DNA from: Kineococcus rubinsiae
Lineage (GTDB): Bacteria > Actinomycetota > Actinomycetes > Actinomycetales > Kineococcaceae
DNA length: 39,255 bases
Assembly (NCBI RefSeq): GCF_011839805.1
Contig: NZ_VWPY01000040.1
Location: 1 to 39,255 of the forward strand
Reading direction: 5' to 3'
Shown here: in pieces, positions 8,682 through 17,424 of the stretch
How positions within the stretch are numbered: position 1 is the stretch's first letter
Layout: each line of letters opens with the position of its first letter
The notes under the pieces: model-generated
Seen by the model: only the letters and a program-made list of their open reading frames with translations
Databases searched by the model: none
What the model was told of the DNA's origin: nothing
Position numbers and translations under genes: made by a program

Positions 8682-8921
8682 TCAGGCCCGGCGCGAGCGC
8701 TGGGTCCGGCCCAGGACGAGCGCCGCCAGCGCCAGGGCCAGCCCCGCGGCGGCGACGGCGATGGCCGGGGTGCGCAGGCCCTCGACGACCAGGAGGACCG
8801 CGAGCCCGCTGCAGACGACGGCCAGCAGGAGCCCGACCCGCTCGGCGACGTGCTCGGGCCGCGGGCGGGTGCGGGGCCGGCGGGTGCGGACCGGGGCGCG
8901 GTGGCGGGACGACGACGACAC
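8682..8921 (-). CDS. Small two-TM hypothetical membrane protein
   Basis: A 79-residue protein with an Arg/Pro-rich cytoplasmic N-terminus (about 1-28), two hydrophobic helices (about 29-47 and 51-70) and a basic tail (RTQRSRRA), so both ends should be cytoplasmic. No family is recognised. It starts at GTG 8921 with a GAGG touching the start, and lies 23 bp from the convergent cupin gene. The coding call rests on the helix pattern and on the lack of a better frame; this is moderate evidence in DNA this rich in G+C. Confidence 0.55.
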   Translation of the reverse strand: MSSSSRHRAPVRTRRPRTRPRPEHVAERVGLLLAVVCSGLAVLLVVEGLRTPAIAVAAAGLALALAALVLGRTQRSRRA

Positions 8922-9006
8922 CCTCGCGATGCTGCCCGACCCCGGGCGTCGCGTCGGCGTGCAGCGCGTCGCGCGTCACCCGGACGGCGCAACCCGGCGG
9001 CAGGGC

Positions 9007-10068
9007 TCAGCCGACGCGGTCGGCGACCGTCCCCGCGTAGGTGGCCAGCGCGTCGCGGGCGGGCCCGGCGGGCAGGCCGTCGAGGTGCGTCGTCGCGCGC
9101 TCGGCCCACTCGCGGGCCGTGGTGCGGGCGTCCGCCGTCGCCGGGTGCTCGCGCAGGCGCTGCACGGCCTCGGCGAGGACCGCGTCGTCCTCGAGGCGGC
9201 CCGAGTCGAGCAGCGCGACGACCGCCGCGGCGGCCGGGTCGCCCGCGCGGGCGGCGCGGCGCGCGTACAGGACGGGCAGCGTGGGCACGCCCTCGCGCAG
9301 GTCGGTGCCGGGGCGCTTGCCCGAGTCGTCGACGTCGCTGGTGAGGTCGAGGACGTCGTCGGCCAGCTGGAACGCGACCCCCACGTCCTCGCCGTAGCGG
9401 ACCATGGCGTCGACGACGTGGGCGTCCGCACCGGAGAACATGGCGCCGAAGCGGCCTGCGGTCGCGATGAGCGAGGCCGTCTTGTCCGACAGGACGCCGA
9501 GGTAGTGCGCGACGGCGTCCTCCTCCAGGCCCGGGCCGACCGTCTCCCGCATCTGCCCGAGGCACAGCCGCTCGAACGTCGCGGCCTGGATCTTCACGGC
9601 CTGCGGGCCGAGGTCGGCGACGACGTTGGACGCGCGGGCGAACAGCAGGTCGCCCGTGAGGATCGCGACGTTGTTGCCCCACTTCTGGTGCGCAGCAACG
9701 GCTCCGCGCCGCGTGGGCGCGGAGTCCATGACGTCGTCGTGGTAGAGCGAGGCGAGGTGGGTGAGCTCGACGACGACGGCCGCGGCCGTGACCTCGGGCC
9801 GCGTCGGGTCGCCGAAGTGCCCGCCCAGCAGCGTCAGCATGGGGCGCACGCGCTTGCCGCCCGCGAGCACGAGGTGGCGCGACGTCGCGTCGGCCAGGGG
9901 GTCGGTGTTGCCGACGGCCTCGCGCAGGCGCGCCTCGACGACGGCCAGGCCCTCGCGCAGCGAGGCCTCGAGCTCGGCGTCGCTCGTCGGCAGCGACGCG
10001 GCGCTCGCGACGACGGTGCCGCCGAGCACGCGCCCGGCCCGGGTGGTGGAGCTGCTGCCCGCGCTCAC
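9007..10068 (-). CDS. Long-chain polyprenyl diphosphate synthase (menaquinone side chain)
   Basis: A trans-isoprenyl diphosphate synthase of 353 residues that extends allylic diphosphates with IPP. The two Asp-rich motifs are present: HDDVMD (Asp111, 112, 115) and LADDVLD (Asp237, 238, 241). GGKRVRP binds diphosphate, and GDLLFARA and LCLGQMRE are the other conserved blocks. The residues just before the first Asp-rich motif (LASLYHDD) are small, which suits a long product such as C40-C50. The start GTG overlaps the stop of the reductase gene as GTGA (10065-10068), so translation is coupled. Its counterpart in M. tuberculosis is Rv0562, next to menJ. It probably makes the side chain that MenA attaches. 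Confidence 0.92.
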   Translation of the reverse strand: MSAGSSSTTRAGRVLGGTVVASAASLPTSDAELEASLREGLAVVEARLREAVGNTDPLADATSRHLVLAGGKRVRPMLTLLGGHFGDPTRPEVTAAAVVVELTHLASLYHDDVMDSAPTRRGAVAAHQKWGNNVAILTGDLLFARASNVVADLGPQAVKIQAATFERLCLGQMRETVGPGLEEDAVAHYLGVLSDKTASLIATAGRFGAMFSGADAHVVDAMVRYGEDVGVAFQLADDVLDLTSDVDDSGKRPGTDLREGVPTLPVLYARRAARAGDPAAAAVVALLDSGRLEDDAVLAEAVQRLREHPATADARTTAREWAERATTHLDGLPAGPARDALATYAGTVADRVG

Positions 10069-11372
10069 GACGCGGGCGCCATTCGCTGCAGGGCGACGAC
10101 GACGCGGTCGGTGGCGTCGCGCGACGTCGGGTCCGCGAGGTTGGCGAGCAGCTTGACCACGAGCTTCATCAGCCCGGGCCGCGGCAGCCCGAAGCGCGTC
10201 GCGACGCGCATGACCTCGGGGTGACCGATGAGGGAGACGAACACACGCCCCAGGGTGTAGTACCCGCCCAGGTCTGCGCGAACCGCCGCCGGGTAGCTCT
10301 GCAGCGCGCGCTCGCGGCCCCGGGCCTCGGTCGCGTCCAGGGCGGTGTCCACGGCCTGCGCCGCCAGCCGCGCGGACTGCATGGCGTAGGCGATGCCCTC
10401 CCCGTTGAAGGGGTTGACCATGCCGCCGCTGTCGCCCACCAGCACGAGCCCGCGCGTGTAGTGCGGGGTCCGGTTGAAGGCCATCGGCAGGGCCGCGCCG
10501 CGCACGGGCCCGACCTGGTCCTCGGGCGTGAACCGCCACTCCGGCGGCATCCCGGCGAGCCAGCGGCGCAGCAGGTCGCGGTAGTCGAGGTCGCTCGCGC
10601 CGGCCGTGGAGTCCAGGATGCCGAGCCCGACGTTGCTCGTGCCGTCGCCGACGCCGAACACCCAGCCGTAGCCGGGCAGCAGCCCGCCAGTGCCCTTCCC
10701 GTCACGGCCCTCGGCGCCGTCGCGCAGCTCGAGCCAGCTCTCCAGCCAGTCGTCGTCGTGGCGGGGGCTCTTGAAGTACGTGCGCACGGCGATGCCCAGC
10801 GGGCGGTCGTCGCGCTTGGCCAGGCCCATCGACAGGGCGAGCCGGCCGCCCACGCCGTCGGCCGCGACGACCACGGGCGCGCGGTAGGTCGTCTCCTCAC
10901 CCGCCTTGCGGCCCTTGTCGTCGACCGGGCGGGCCCGGACGCCGACGACGTGGCCGGTGCGCTCGTCGACGACGGGGCCGGTGACCGAGGTGCGCTCGCG
11001 CAGGTCGGCGCCGCCCGCGACGGCGTGGCGGGCCAGCGCCTCGTCGAAGCGGGAGCGGGTGTGCACGAGGCCGTGGCCGGGGAACTCCGCGAGGTCGGGC
11101 CACGGCACCTGCAGGCGGACGCCGCCGCCGAGCATGCGCAGGCCCTTGTTGCGGATCCAGCCGTCCTCGCGCGGGGTGGGCAGGCCCATCAGGTCCAGCT
11201 CGCGCACCGCGCGGGGCGTCAGGCCGTCGCCGCAGACCTTCTCGCGGGGGAACGCGGACTTCTCCAGGACGACCACGCGGCGTCCCGAGGCGGCGAGGTA
11301 GCGAGCCGCCGTGCTGCCCGCGGGGCCGGCACCGACGACCACGACATCGGCTTCGACATCTGCCTCGTGCAC
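10065..11372 (-). CDS. menJ: Geranylgeranyl reductase-family flavoprotein, likely MenJ
   Basis: A 435-residue FAD-dependent reductase of the geranylgeranyl reductase family. The N-terminal Rossmann motif is VVVVGAGPAGSTAARYLA (14-19 GAGPAG) and the second flavin motif GDSGGMVNPFNGEGIAYAM. REKVCGDGLTPRAV and the PxxYGWVF-type segment (LLPGYGWVFGVGDG) are family hallmarks. In menaquinone clusters this family member (MenJ, Rv0561c) saturates an isoprene unit, giving MK-9(H2)-type quinones; that role is inferred from context. GTG start at 11372 with GGAGG six bases upstream. A Rex-type operator lies 27 bp upstream, which suggests NADH/NAD+ control of this gene and the coupled synthase. Confidence 0.88.
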   Translation of the reverse strand: MHEADVEADVVVVGAGPAGSTAARYLAASGRRVVVLEKSAFPREKVCGDGLTPRAVRELDLMGLPTPREDGWIRNKGLRMLGGGVRLQVPWPDLAEFPGHGLVHTRSRFDEALARHAVAGGADLRERTSVTGPVVDERTGHVVGVRARPVDDKGRKAGEETTYRAPVVVAADGVGGRLALSMGLAKRDDRPLGIAVRTYFKSPRHDDDWLESWLELRDGAEGRDGKGTGGLLPGYGWVFGVGDGTSNVGLGILDSTAGASDLDYRDLLRRWLAGMPPEWRFTPEDQVGPVRGAALPMAFNRTPHYTRGLVLVGDSGGMVNPFNGEGIAYAMQSARLAAQAVDTALDATEARGRERALQSYPAAVRADLGGYYTLGRVFVSLIGHPEVMRVATRFGLPRPGLMKLVVKLLANLADPTSRDATDRVVVALQRMAPAS

Positions 11373-11398
11373 CGTCGTCCTCCGCTTCTCGGGGAGAT

Positions 11399-11414
11399 CG
11401 TGAACACTTTCACG
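11399..11414. promoter_or_regulatory. Rex-type operator upstream of menJ
   Basis: CGTGAACACTTTCACG is a perfect 6-bp inverted repeat around 4 bases. Its GTGAA-N4-TTCAC core is that of the Rex redox-repressor site known from Streptomyces and Bacillus. On the minus strand a TAGACT -10-like hexamer (plus 11425-11430) lies just upstream, so a bound repressor would cover the start of transcription of menJ. It sits in the 55-bp gap between the menG stop and the menJ start. The rex gene itself is not in the window. Confidence 0.55.
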
Positions 11415-11427
11415 AAGTGCTCGCAGT

Positions 11428-12147
11428 CTAGTTCGTCGGGCCGGTCCGCACTCCCCGGTGCAGGGCGACGATGCCGCCCGACAGGTCGCGCCACGCGACG
11501 TCGCCCCAGCCCGCGGCGCGGACCTTCGCGGCGAGCGCGCGCTGGTCGGGCCACGCGTCGATCGACTGCGTCAGGTACGTGTACGCGTCGGTGTGCGAGC
11601 TGACGAGCCCGGCCACGCGCGGCAGCACCTGGTGCAGGTAGAACCGGTACCCCTTGCGCAGCAGCGCATTGGGCGGGGTGGAGAACTCCGCGACGACCAG
11701 GCGGCCCCCGGGGCGGACGACCCGCGCCATCTCCCGCAGGGCCCCGTCCACGTCCACCACGTTGCGCAGGCCGAAGCTGATGGTGACCGCGTCGAAGGCC
11801 CCGTCGGCGAAGGGCAGGCGGGTCGCGTCCCCCGCCACGAAGCCCAGGTCGGGCCGCCGGCGCTTGCCGGTGCGGACCATGCCGAGAGAGAAGTCACACG
11901 GGACGGTGAGCACACCGCGGTCGGCGAAGGGCTCGCTGGAGGTCCCGGTGCCCGCGGCGAGGTCCAGGACCTTCTCGCCGGGGCGCGCGTCGACGGCGCG
12001 CACGACCGCGCGGCGCCACCAGCGGTCCTGGCCCGCGGACAGCACGTCGTTCGTGACGTCGTAGCGCTCGGCGACGCCGTCGAACATGGCCGAGACCTCG
12101 TGCGGCTGCTTGGTCAGGTCGGCGGTCTCACGGGCGGGGGTGCTCAC
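11428..12147 (-). CDS. menG: Demethylmenaquinone methyltransferase
   Basis: A 239-residue SAM-dependent methyltransferase of the UbiE/MenG family, carrying out the last methylation of demethylmenaquinone. [22 protein letters not shown] is the UbiE signature start, [11 protein letters not shown] is SAM motif [26 protein letters not shown] covers motifs II/III, and [23 protein letters not shown] is the family-specific core. The first GTG (12147) overlaps the menD stop as GTGA; a second GTG directly before it (12150) is also possible. The gene forms an operon with menD. The TAG stop falls inside the putative -10 region of menJ. Confidence 0.93.
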   Translation of the reverse strand: MSTPARETADLTKQPHEVSAMFDGVAERYDVTNDVLSAGQDRWWRRAVVRAVDARPGEKVLDLAAGTGTSSEPFADRGVLTVPCDFSLGMVRTGKRRRPDLGFVAGDATRLPFADGAFDAVTISFGLRNVVDVDGALREMARVVRPGGRLVVAEFSTPPNALLRKGYRFYLHQVLPRVAGLVSSHTDAYTYLTQSIDAWPDQRALAAKVRAAGWGDVAWRDLSGGIVALHRGVRTGPTN

Positions 12148-13865
12148 CACGCCATCCTCTCCCGGACCGCGGCGGTGATCGTCTCCAGGCGCGGCCGCAC
12201 GGCCGAGCGCTCGACGCGGACCTGGACCAGGCGCAGCCCGCGCGGCGGCGCGGACACGGCCTCGAGGAACTCCGCGGGGGTCGTGGCCAGCACGTGCGGC
12301 ACGTGGTGCGCGGCGGCCAGGGCCGCGACGTCGGTGCCGTGCGGGGTGGCGACGACCCGCTCGAAGACGGCCCGGTCGACCGCCCCGGCGTGCTCGAGGG
12401 TCTCGAAGATGCCCCCGCCGTCGTCGTCGACCAGCACGATCGTCAGGTCCGGGCGCGGCTCGGCGGGGCCGAGGACGAGGGCGTTGGCGTCGTGCAGGAA
12501 CGCCAGGTCCCCCACCAGCACCCGCACGCCTCCCTGGCCGCGGTGCGCGCGCGCGAGGGCGACGCCCGCGGCGGTGGACAGCGTCCCGTCGATGCCCGCG
12601 AGCCCGCGGTTGGACACGGTCGTCACCCCGTCGGGGAAGGCGGCCAGGTCGACGTCGCGCACGGCGTTGCTGGCCGCGACGACGAGGGCGGCGCCGTCGG
12701 CCGCGCACGCGGCGCTGGTGGCGCGCGCGATCCACGGCCCGCTCAGCACCCCGCGCTCCGCCTCGGCGTCCAGGACGGCGTCGACGGCCGCGGCCGCGCG
12801 CTTGCCGGCCTGCTGCCAGCGGGCGGCCCAGGCGTGCTCGCCGGTGGCCGGCGGCTCCTCGACCGTCGCGGCCGGCACGACGGCGGCGGCGCGGAAGCCC
12901 GCGTCGGACCACGTGCCCGAGCGGCTCACGACGACGATGTCGACGTCGTCGCGGGCCAGCAGCCGCGTGACGGGGCGCGAGAGCGTGGGGTGGCCGTGCA
13001 CGACGACGCGCTCGACCGCCCCGCCCAGCGGGCCCTCGTCGTCCACGGCGTCCAGCAGCAGGCGGTACGGCCCGATCGCCTGCGGGCCGCCGCGCGCGCC
13101 CGAGGACGGCTCGGCGAGCAGCGGCCAGCCGGCGAGCTCCGCGAGCGCCTGCGCCGCGGCCCCGACGGCCGGGTCGGGGCTGTCGCCCGCGAGCACGAGG
13201 GTGCGGGGCCCGCGCGGCAGGACGACGGGGCGCGGCGGCTGCGGCAGCGCCACGCGGGTCAGCCCCGTCTCCCCCGTCAGCGCGACGTCGTCGGCGCCCG
13301 GCACGAGCGGGTCGGCGAAGCCGACGTCGAGGTGCACGGGGCCGGGGGTGCCGCCGCGCAGCCCGCGCGCGGCCGCGACCGCGCGGGAGGCGGTCGAGCG
13401 CCAGCCCGGGGCCTGCCGCCACGGGTCCTCGGGGGCGGGGACGTCGGCGGAGAAGCGCACCGAGGGCAGGAACATGCGGGCCTGCGCGTCGGCGGTCTGG
13501 CTCGCGCCGGACCCGCGCAGCTCGTGCGGGCGGTCGGCGGACAGCACGATCAGCGGCACACCCGCGTGGTGCGCCTCGAGGACGGCGGGGTGCAGGTTCG
13601 CGACGGCGGTCCCGCTCGTGGTCACGACGGCCACGAGGCCCCCGTCGGCGGGTGAGCCGGAGCCGCGGGCGAGGCCCAGCGCGAGGAAGCCGGCGCTGCG
13701 CTCGTCGATGCGGACGTGCAGCTGCAGGCGGCCCGCGGCGTCGGCGGCCGCGGCGGCGTAGGCCAGCGGCGCGCTGCGCGAGCCGGGGCTCAGGACGAGG
13801 TGGCGCAGTCCGAGGCGGACCAGCGCGTCGACGAGCACCGTCGCCAGCGCGGTCGAGGGGTTCAC
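12144..13865 (-). CDS. menD: MenD, SEPHCHC synthase
   Basis: A 573-residue thiamin-diphosphate enzyme that joins 2-oxoglutarate to isochorismate, the first committed menaquinone step. [15 protein letters not shown] is the N-terminal MenD block and [20 protein letters not shown] holds the ThDP-activating Glu. [19 protein letters not shown] and [22 protein letters not shown] follow, with [12 protein letters not shown] (the GDG-N type metal/ThDP motif) near the C-terminus. Length is normal. The GTG start is preceded by GGGGGAAGATC. It diverges from the thioesterase gene over 62 bp and is translationally coupled to menG downstream. Isochorismate synthase (MenF) is not in the window. Confidence 0.95.
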   Translation of the reverse strand: MNPSTALATVLVDALVRLGLRHLVLSPGSRSAPLAYAAAAADAAGRLQLHVRIDERSAGFLALGLARGSGSPADGGLVAVVTTSGTAVANLHPAVLEAHHAGVPLIVLSADRPHELRGSGASQTADAQARMFLPSVRFSADVPAPEDPWRQAPGWRSTASRAVAAARGLRGGTPGPVHLDVGFADPLVPGADDVALTGETGLTRVALPQPPRPVVLPRGPRTLVLAGDSPDPAVGAAAQALAELAGWPLLAEPSSGARGGPQAIGPYRLLLDAVDDEGPLGGAVERVVVHGHPTLSRPVTRLLARDDVDIVVVSRSGTWSDAGFRAAAVVPAATVEEPPATGEHAWAARWQQAGKRAAAAVDAVLDAEAERGVLSGPWIARATSAACAADGAALVVAASNAVRDVDLAAFPDGVTTVSNRGLAGIDGTLSTAAGVALARAHRGQGGVRVLVGDLAFLHDANALVLGPAEPRPDLTIVLVDDDGGGIFETLEHAGAVDRAVFERVVATPHGTDVAALAAAHHVPHVLATTPAEFLEAVSAPPRGLRLVQVRVERSAVRPRLETITAAVRERMAW

Positions 13866-13927
13866 CCCCAGATCTTCCCCCGTCCCGGCCCCGGTGCCCT
13901 GCCCGATCGTGTGGCACCCTCCCCCGG

Positions 13928-14419
13928 GTGAGCGATGTCACTCCCCCGTCCGTGCTCGACGCCGTGCTGCGGCGCAGCCGCGGCACCCTCATCGAGCGGA
14001 TGGGGATCGTGGTCGTCGAGGCGTCGCCGCAGCGGATGGTCGCGACCATGCCGGTCGAGGGGAACATGCAGGTCATGGGCCTGCTGCACGGCGGCGCGAG
14101 CTGCGTCCTGGCCGAGACCCTGGGCTCGCTCGGGTCGATGCTGCACGTCTGGCCCGACGCCTCCGTCGTGGGCACCGACATCAACGCCACCCACCACCGC
14201 GCGGCGACGTCGGGGGTGGTCACCGGGGTGGCGACCGCGATCACGCTGGGCCGGACCCTGTGCAGCCACGAGGTCGTCATCACCGACGAGGAGGGCCGGC
14301 GGGTGTGCACCGCGCGGATCACCAACCTCGTGCGCCCGCTGCCCCCGGACGCGCCGCGCCTCGACGGCTCCCCGGCCCGCGGTAGCTCGGCGCCTCAGGC
14401 CGGCGGCAGCTCGGCGTAG
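13928..14419 (+). CDS. menI: Hotdog-fold thioesterase, likely DHNA-CoA hydrolase (MenI)
   Basis: A 163-residue PaaI-type hotdog thioesterase. The active-site helix is [16 protein letters not shown] (HGG and the catalytic Glu), followed by [19 protein letters not shown] and the last strand [14 protein letters not shown]. Size and motif fit 1,4-dihydroxy-2-naphthoyl-CoA hydrolase, the step between MenB and MenA, and the location beside menD and menC supports that. The GTG at 13928 begins [14 protein letters not shown]; the frame is open further upstream, but that part is the antisense of menD and is left out. The 3' end overlaps convergent menC by 25 bp. A C-terminal low-complexity tail ([16 protein letters not shown]) lies in that overlap. 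Confidence 0.85.
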   Translation: MSDVTPPSVLDAVLRRSRGTLIERMGIVVVEASPQRMVATMPVEGNMQVMGLLHGGASCVLAETLGSLGSMLHVWPDASVVGTDINATHHRAATSGVVTGVATAITLGRTLCSHEVVITDEEGRRVCTARITNLVRPLPPDAPRLDGSPARGSSAPQAGGSSA

Positions 14420-15399
14420 GCGGCGGCGAGCCGCTCGCGCCACCACCGCTCGCGGTCGGCGGGGGCGCGGTGCCGCTCGAGCAGCTCCGGGTCGGCGGCG
14501 GCGGGGCCCACGGCGATCGCCCCGTCCACGGGCAGCAGCGGGTCGGCGCGCACGTCGGCGGCCAGCAGCGCCGCCGTGCCGAGGCCGCACGCGAACGGCA
14601 GCTCGGGGAGGGCCGCGGCCAGGGCCAGCCCGCCCGCGAGGCCCACCGACGTGTCGAGCGCGCTGGAGACGACGGCCGGCAGCCCGCACGCCACGACGAC
14701 GTCCAGCGCCGCGCGGACCCCGGACAGCGGCGCCACCTTGACGACGACGACGTCCGCGGCCTCCAGCCCCGCCACCCGCAGCGGGTCCTCGGCCTTGCGG
14801 ATGCTCTCGTCGGCGGCGAGCAGGACGGGCGTCCCGGCGCGGGCGAGGCGGCGGCGCAGCTCCGCCATCTCCTCCAGGGTCCGGCAGGGCTGCTCGGCGT
14901 ACTCGAGCCCCGCGACGGCCAGCTCGCTCAGCGCCCGCTCGGCCTCGTCGACGCTCCAGAGCGTGTTGGCGTCGATGCGCACGCGGCCCTGCGGCCCGAG
15001 GACCTCGCGCACGGCGCGGACCCGGTCGAGGTCGTCGGCGAGGCCCTGCCCGGGTTCGGCGACCTTGACCTTCGCCGTCCGGCACCCGGGGAAGGTCGCG
15101 AGGACGCCGGCCACCGCGGCCGCGGGCACGGCGGGCACCGTGGCGTTGACCTCGACGCGCCCGCGGTGCGGCGCGGGCCACCCGTGCCACCCGGCCTCGA
15201 TCCCCGCGGCCAGCCACCGGGAGGACTCCGCGGGGCCGTACTCCAGGAACGGGGAGAACTCCCCCCACCCCGCGGGCCCGTCCAGCAGCAGGGCCTCGCG
15301 CTCGGTGATGCCGCGGAAGCGGGTGCGCAGCGGCAGGCGCACGACGTGCGCGGCGGCCAGCAGGTCCACGAGCGGCGGCAGCTCCGGGGTGGTGTCCAC
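14395..15399 (-). CDS. menC: MenC, o-succinylbenzoate synthase
   Basis: A 334-residue enolase-superfamily enzyme that dehydrates SHCHC to o-succinylbenzoate. The catalytic and metal residues are visible in order: the KxK pair in CRTAKVKVAE, Asp in VRIDANTLWS, Glu in LEYAEQPC, Asp/Glu in LLAADESIRK, and the final Lys in VVVKVAPLSG. The N-terminal capping segment is typical of actinobacterial MenC (LRTRFRGITEREALLLDGPAGWGEFSPF). The start is GTG 15399; AGACT about six bases upstream resembles a leaderless -10 box. It diverges from menB across a 116-bp gap that holds a perfect inverted repeat, and converges with the thioesterase gene. Confidence 0.93.
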   Translation of the reverse strand: MDTTPELPPLVDLLAAAHVVRLPLRTRFRGITEREALLLDGPAGWGEFSPFLEYGPAESSRWLAAGIEAGWHGWPAPHRGRVEVNATVPAVPAAAVAGVLATFPGCRTAKVKVAEPGQGLADDLDRVRAVREVLGPQGRVRIDANTLWSVDEAERALSELAVAGLEYAEQPCRTLEEMAELRRRLARAGTPVLLAADESIRKAEDPLRVAGLEAADVVVVKVAPLSGVRAALDVVVACGLPAVVSSALDTSVGLAGGLALAAALPELPFACGLGTAALLAADVRADPLLPVDGAIAVGPAAADPELLERHRAPADRERWWRERLAAAYAELPPA

Positions 15400-15445
15400 G
15401 CGCCCAGTCTCGCCCGCTCTCCAGGCTTCCCCACCCCCTCCCCCG

Positions 15446-15480
15446 CCGTGATCATGCAGGGATTACCTGCATGATCACGG
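15446..15480. repeat. Perfect 15-bp inverted repeat with 5-base loop between menC and menB
   Basis: Left arm CCGTGATCATGCAGG (15446-15460), loop GATTA (15461-15465), right arm CCTGCATGATCACGG (15466-15480). All 15 pairs match. It lies between two divergent gene starts, so a normal terminator role is unlikely. No U-tract follows on either strand. Each arm also contains the palindrome TGATCA. It could be a cruciform or dispersed intergenic repeat, or a regulatory site for menC and menB. No second copy was noticed in the window. Confidence 0.85.
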
Positions 15481-15502
15481 AGGGAGGGGACGGGCGATGC
15501 CC

Positions 15503-15508
15503 TACGGT
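15503..15508 (+). promoter_or_regulatory. Leaderless -10 box of menB
   Basis: TACGGT lies seven bases before the menB GTG, and no Shine-Dalgarno is placed for that start. Transcription starting about seven bases after the hexamer would begin at or next to the GTG, giving a leaderless mRNA. The same geometry recurs before the DUF4232 lipoprotein, menE and the MBL-fold hydrolase. Confidence 0.4.
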
Positions 15509-15515
15509 CGGCAGC

Positions 15516-16457
15516 GTGTCCGCCCTCCCCGGTGTCAGCGAGACCTTCGACGCGACGGCGTGGGCGGAGGTGCCCGGGTTCGAGGACCTCACCGACGTCA
15601 CCTACCACCGCTGCGTGCGGCCCGGCCCCGAGCGCGGGACGGTGCGCATCGCCTTCGACCGCCCCGAGGTCCGCAACGCGTTCCGCCCCGGCACCGTCGA
15701 CGAGCTGGCCCGGACGCTGGACCACGCGCGCCGCACGCCCGACGTCGGCTGCGTCCTGCTGACCGGCAACGGCCCCAGCCCCCGCGACGGCGGGTGGGCG
15801 TTCTGCTCCGGCGGGGACCAGCGCATCCGCGGCCGCTCCGGCTACCAGTACGCCGAGGGCGAGACCGCCGACACGGTCGACGCGGCGCGCGCGAAGGCCG
15901 AGGGCGGGCGGTTGCACATCCTCGAGGTGCAGCGGCTGATCCGGATGATGCCCAAGGTCGTCGTGGCCGTCGTCCCGGGCTGGGCCGCGGGCGGCGGGCA
16001 CAGCCTGCACGTCGTCGCCGACCTGACCCTGGCGAGCGCCGAGCACGCCCGGTTCAAGCAGACCGACGCCGACGTGGGTTCCTTCGACGGGGGTTTCGGG
16101 TCCGCCTACCTCGCCCGGCAGGTGGGTCAGAAGTTCGCGCGGGAGATCTTCTTCCTGGGCCGCCCGTACACGGCGGAGCAGGCGCACGCCATGGGCATGG
16201 TCAACGAGGTGGTCCCCCACGCCGAGCTGGAAGCCGTTGCGCTGCAGTGGGCCGCTGAGATCAACGGCAAGTCCCCGACGGCGCAGCGGATGCTGAAGTT
16301 CGCGTTCAACGCCCTCGACGACGGCCTGGTCGGGCAGCAGGTGTTCGCGGGCGAGGCCACGCGGCTGGCGTACATGACCGACGAGGCCGTCGAGGGCCGC
16401 GACGCGTTCCTGGAGAAGCGCGACCCCGACTGGAGCCCGTTCCCCTGGTACTTCTGA
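15516..16457 (+). CDS. menB: MenB, 1,4-dihydroxy-2-naphthoyl-CoA synthase
   Basis: A 313-residue crotonase-fold enzyme that closes the second ring of the naphthoquinone from OSB-CoA. Signatures are AFDRPEVRNAFRPGTVDEL, WAFCSGGDQRIRGRSGYQY, VVAVVPGWAAGGGHSLHVVADLT (oxyanion hole) and QTDADVGSFDGGFGSAYLARQVGQKFAREIFFLGR, including the Asp typical of MenB. The C-terminus PDWSPFPWYF is the usual MenB ending. GTG 15516 is preferred, with TACGGT seven bases upstream suggesting leaderless translation. An in-frame ATG at 15471 lies inside the inverted repeat and has its G-rich stretch on the wrong side. Confidence 0.95.
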   Translation: MSALPGVSETFDATAWAEVPGFEDLTDVTYHRCVRPGPERGTVRIAFDRPEVRNAFRPGTVDELARTLDHARRTPDVGCVLLTGNGPSPRDGGWAFCSGGDQRIRGRSGYQYAEGETADTVDAARAKAEGGRLHILEVQRLIRMMPKVVVAVVPGWAAGGGHSLHVVADLTLASAEHARFKQTDADVGSFDGGFGSAYLARQVGQKFAREIFFLGRPYTAEQAHAMGMVNEVVPHAELEAVALQWAAEINGKSPTAQRMLKFAFNALDDGLVGQQVFAGEATRLAYMTDEAVEGRDAFLEKRDPDWSPFPWYF

Positions 16458-16466
16458 CCGGAGGTC

Positions 16467-17423
16467 TCAGGCCTCGGGGGGCTGCCGCACGGGCAGCCGC
16501 ACCCGGACCACGGTGCCCTCGCCCTGGCGGCTGTCGGCCGAGACCGTCCCGCCGTGGCGGTGCACGACGGCCCGCACGAACGGCAGCCCGAGCCCGCTGC
16601 CCGGCACCGACCGCGCCTCCTGGCTGCGGAACAGCTCCTCCCACACGTGGGGCAGGTCCTCGGCGCTGATGCCCTGCCCGGTGTCGGCGACCTCGACGAG
16701 GACGCCCTGCCCGCTCTCGCGCGCCCGCACCTCGACGGTCGCGCCGTCGGCGGTGTACTTCACGGCGTTGTCGACGAGGTTCACGAACGCCAGCGCCAGC
16801 AGGTCCGCGTCGCCCTCGACGTGCGGCAGGGGCCACGGCGCGCGGGGCGCGTCCAGGCGCAGGGTCCGGCCGGCGGCGCGGGGCTGCTCCCCCACCACCT
16901 CCAGCGCCTCCTCCAGCAGGGCGGTGACGTCGACGTCGGTGGTGTCCAGCCGGCTCGTCTCGACGTCGGCGATCTTGCGCAGGTCGGTGGTGAGCCGGCT
17001 CAGGCGCAGCACCTGCTCCTCGATGCTGCGCAGCCCCCGCCGCTGCTCCGGGCGCGGGTCGTCGCCGGCGAGGTTCGCCAGGGCGAGGCGGATCGCGGTC
17101 AGGGGGTTCTTCAGCTCGTGGTCGAGGCGGCCGACGAGGCGCCGGCGGTCCCCCGCTGAGCGGCTCTCCACCTCGCCCAGCGCGTCGTCGCGGCGCCGCC
17201 GCCGGCGGGCGGCCCGGAGCACGGCGACGAGGGCGAGCACGGTGACCAGGGCCCCGGCCGCGAGCGCCCAGTCCCCCGGCTCGGCCGTGAGCTCGGCCCC
17301 GACCCCGCGGGTCCCGCCCGGCAGCGAGCCCGCGTGCCACAGCGCCCAGAGCAGGGCGCCGACCAGGACGGGCAGCAGCGGCAGGACCCACCGCCCGGCC
17401 CCGCGGAGCGTGCGCAGCAGCAC
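16467..17423 (-). CDS. Two-component sensor histidine kinase
   Basis: A 318-residue membrane kinase. Two hydrophobic helices (about 11-29 and 52-70) flank a short extracytoplasmic loop of some 20 residues, and an Arg-rich patch follows. The HisKA dimerisation domain has the H-box RLDHELKNPLTAIR with His102; the ATPase domain shows N-box NLVDNAVKY, G1 DTGQGIS and G2 GSGLGLPFV. There is no separate sensor or HAMP domain, so it may sense within the membrane or through a partner. GTG 17423 is one base past the regulator stop, so the pair is cotranscribed. Its stop is nine bases from convergent menB. Confidence 0.92.
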   Translation of the reverse strand: MLLRTLRGAGRWVLPLLPVLVGALLWALWHAGSLPGGTRGVGAELTAEPGDWALAAGALVTVLALVAVLRAARRRRRRDDALGEVESRSAGDRRRLVGRLDHELKNPLTAIRLALANLAGDDPRPEQRRGLRSIEEQVLRLSRLTTDLRKIADVETSRLDTTDVDVTALLEEALEVVGEQPRAAGRTLRLDAPRAPWPLPHVEGDADLLALAFVNLVDNAVKYTADGATVEVRARESGQGVLVEVADTGQGISAEDLPHVWEELFRSQEARSVPGSGLGLPFVRAVVHRHGGTVSADSRQGEGTVVRVRLPVRQPPEA

Positions 17424-17424
17424 C

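Noticed and set aside
13652-13927. N-terminal extension of the MenI-type thioesterase
   Set aside because: The extra residues are Arg/Gly-rich antisense of menD; the hotdog domain begins right after GTG 13928.
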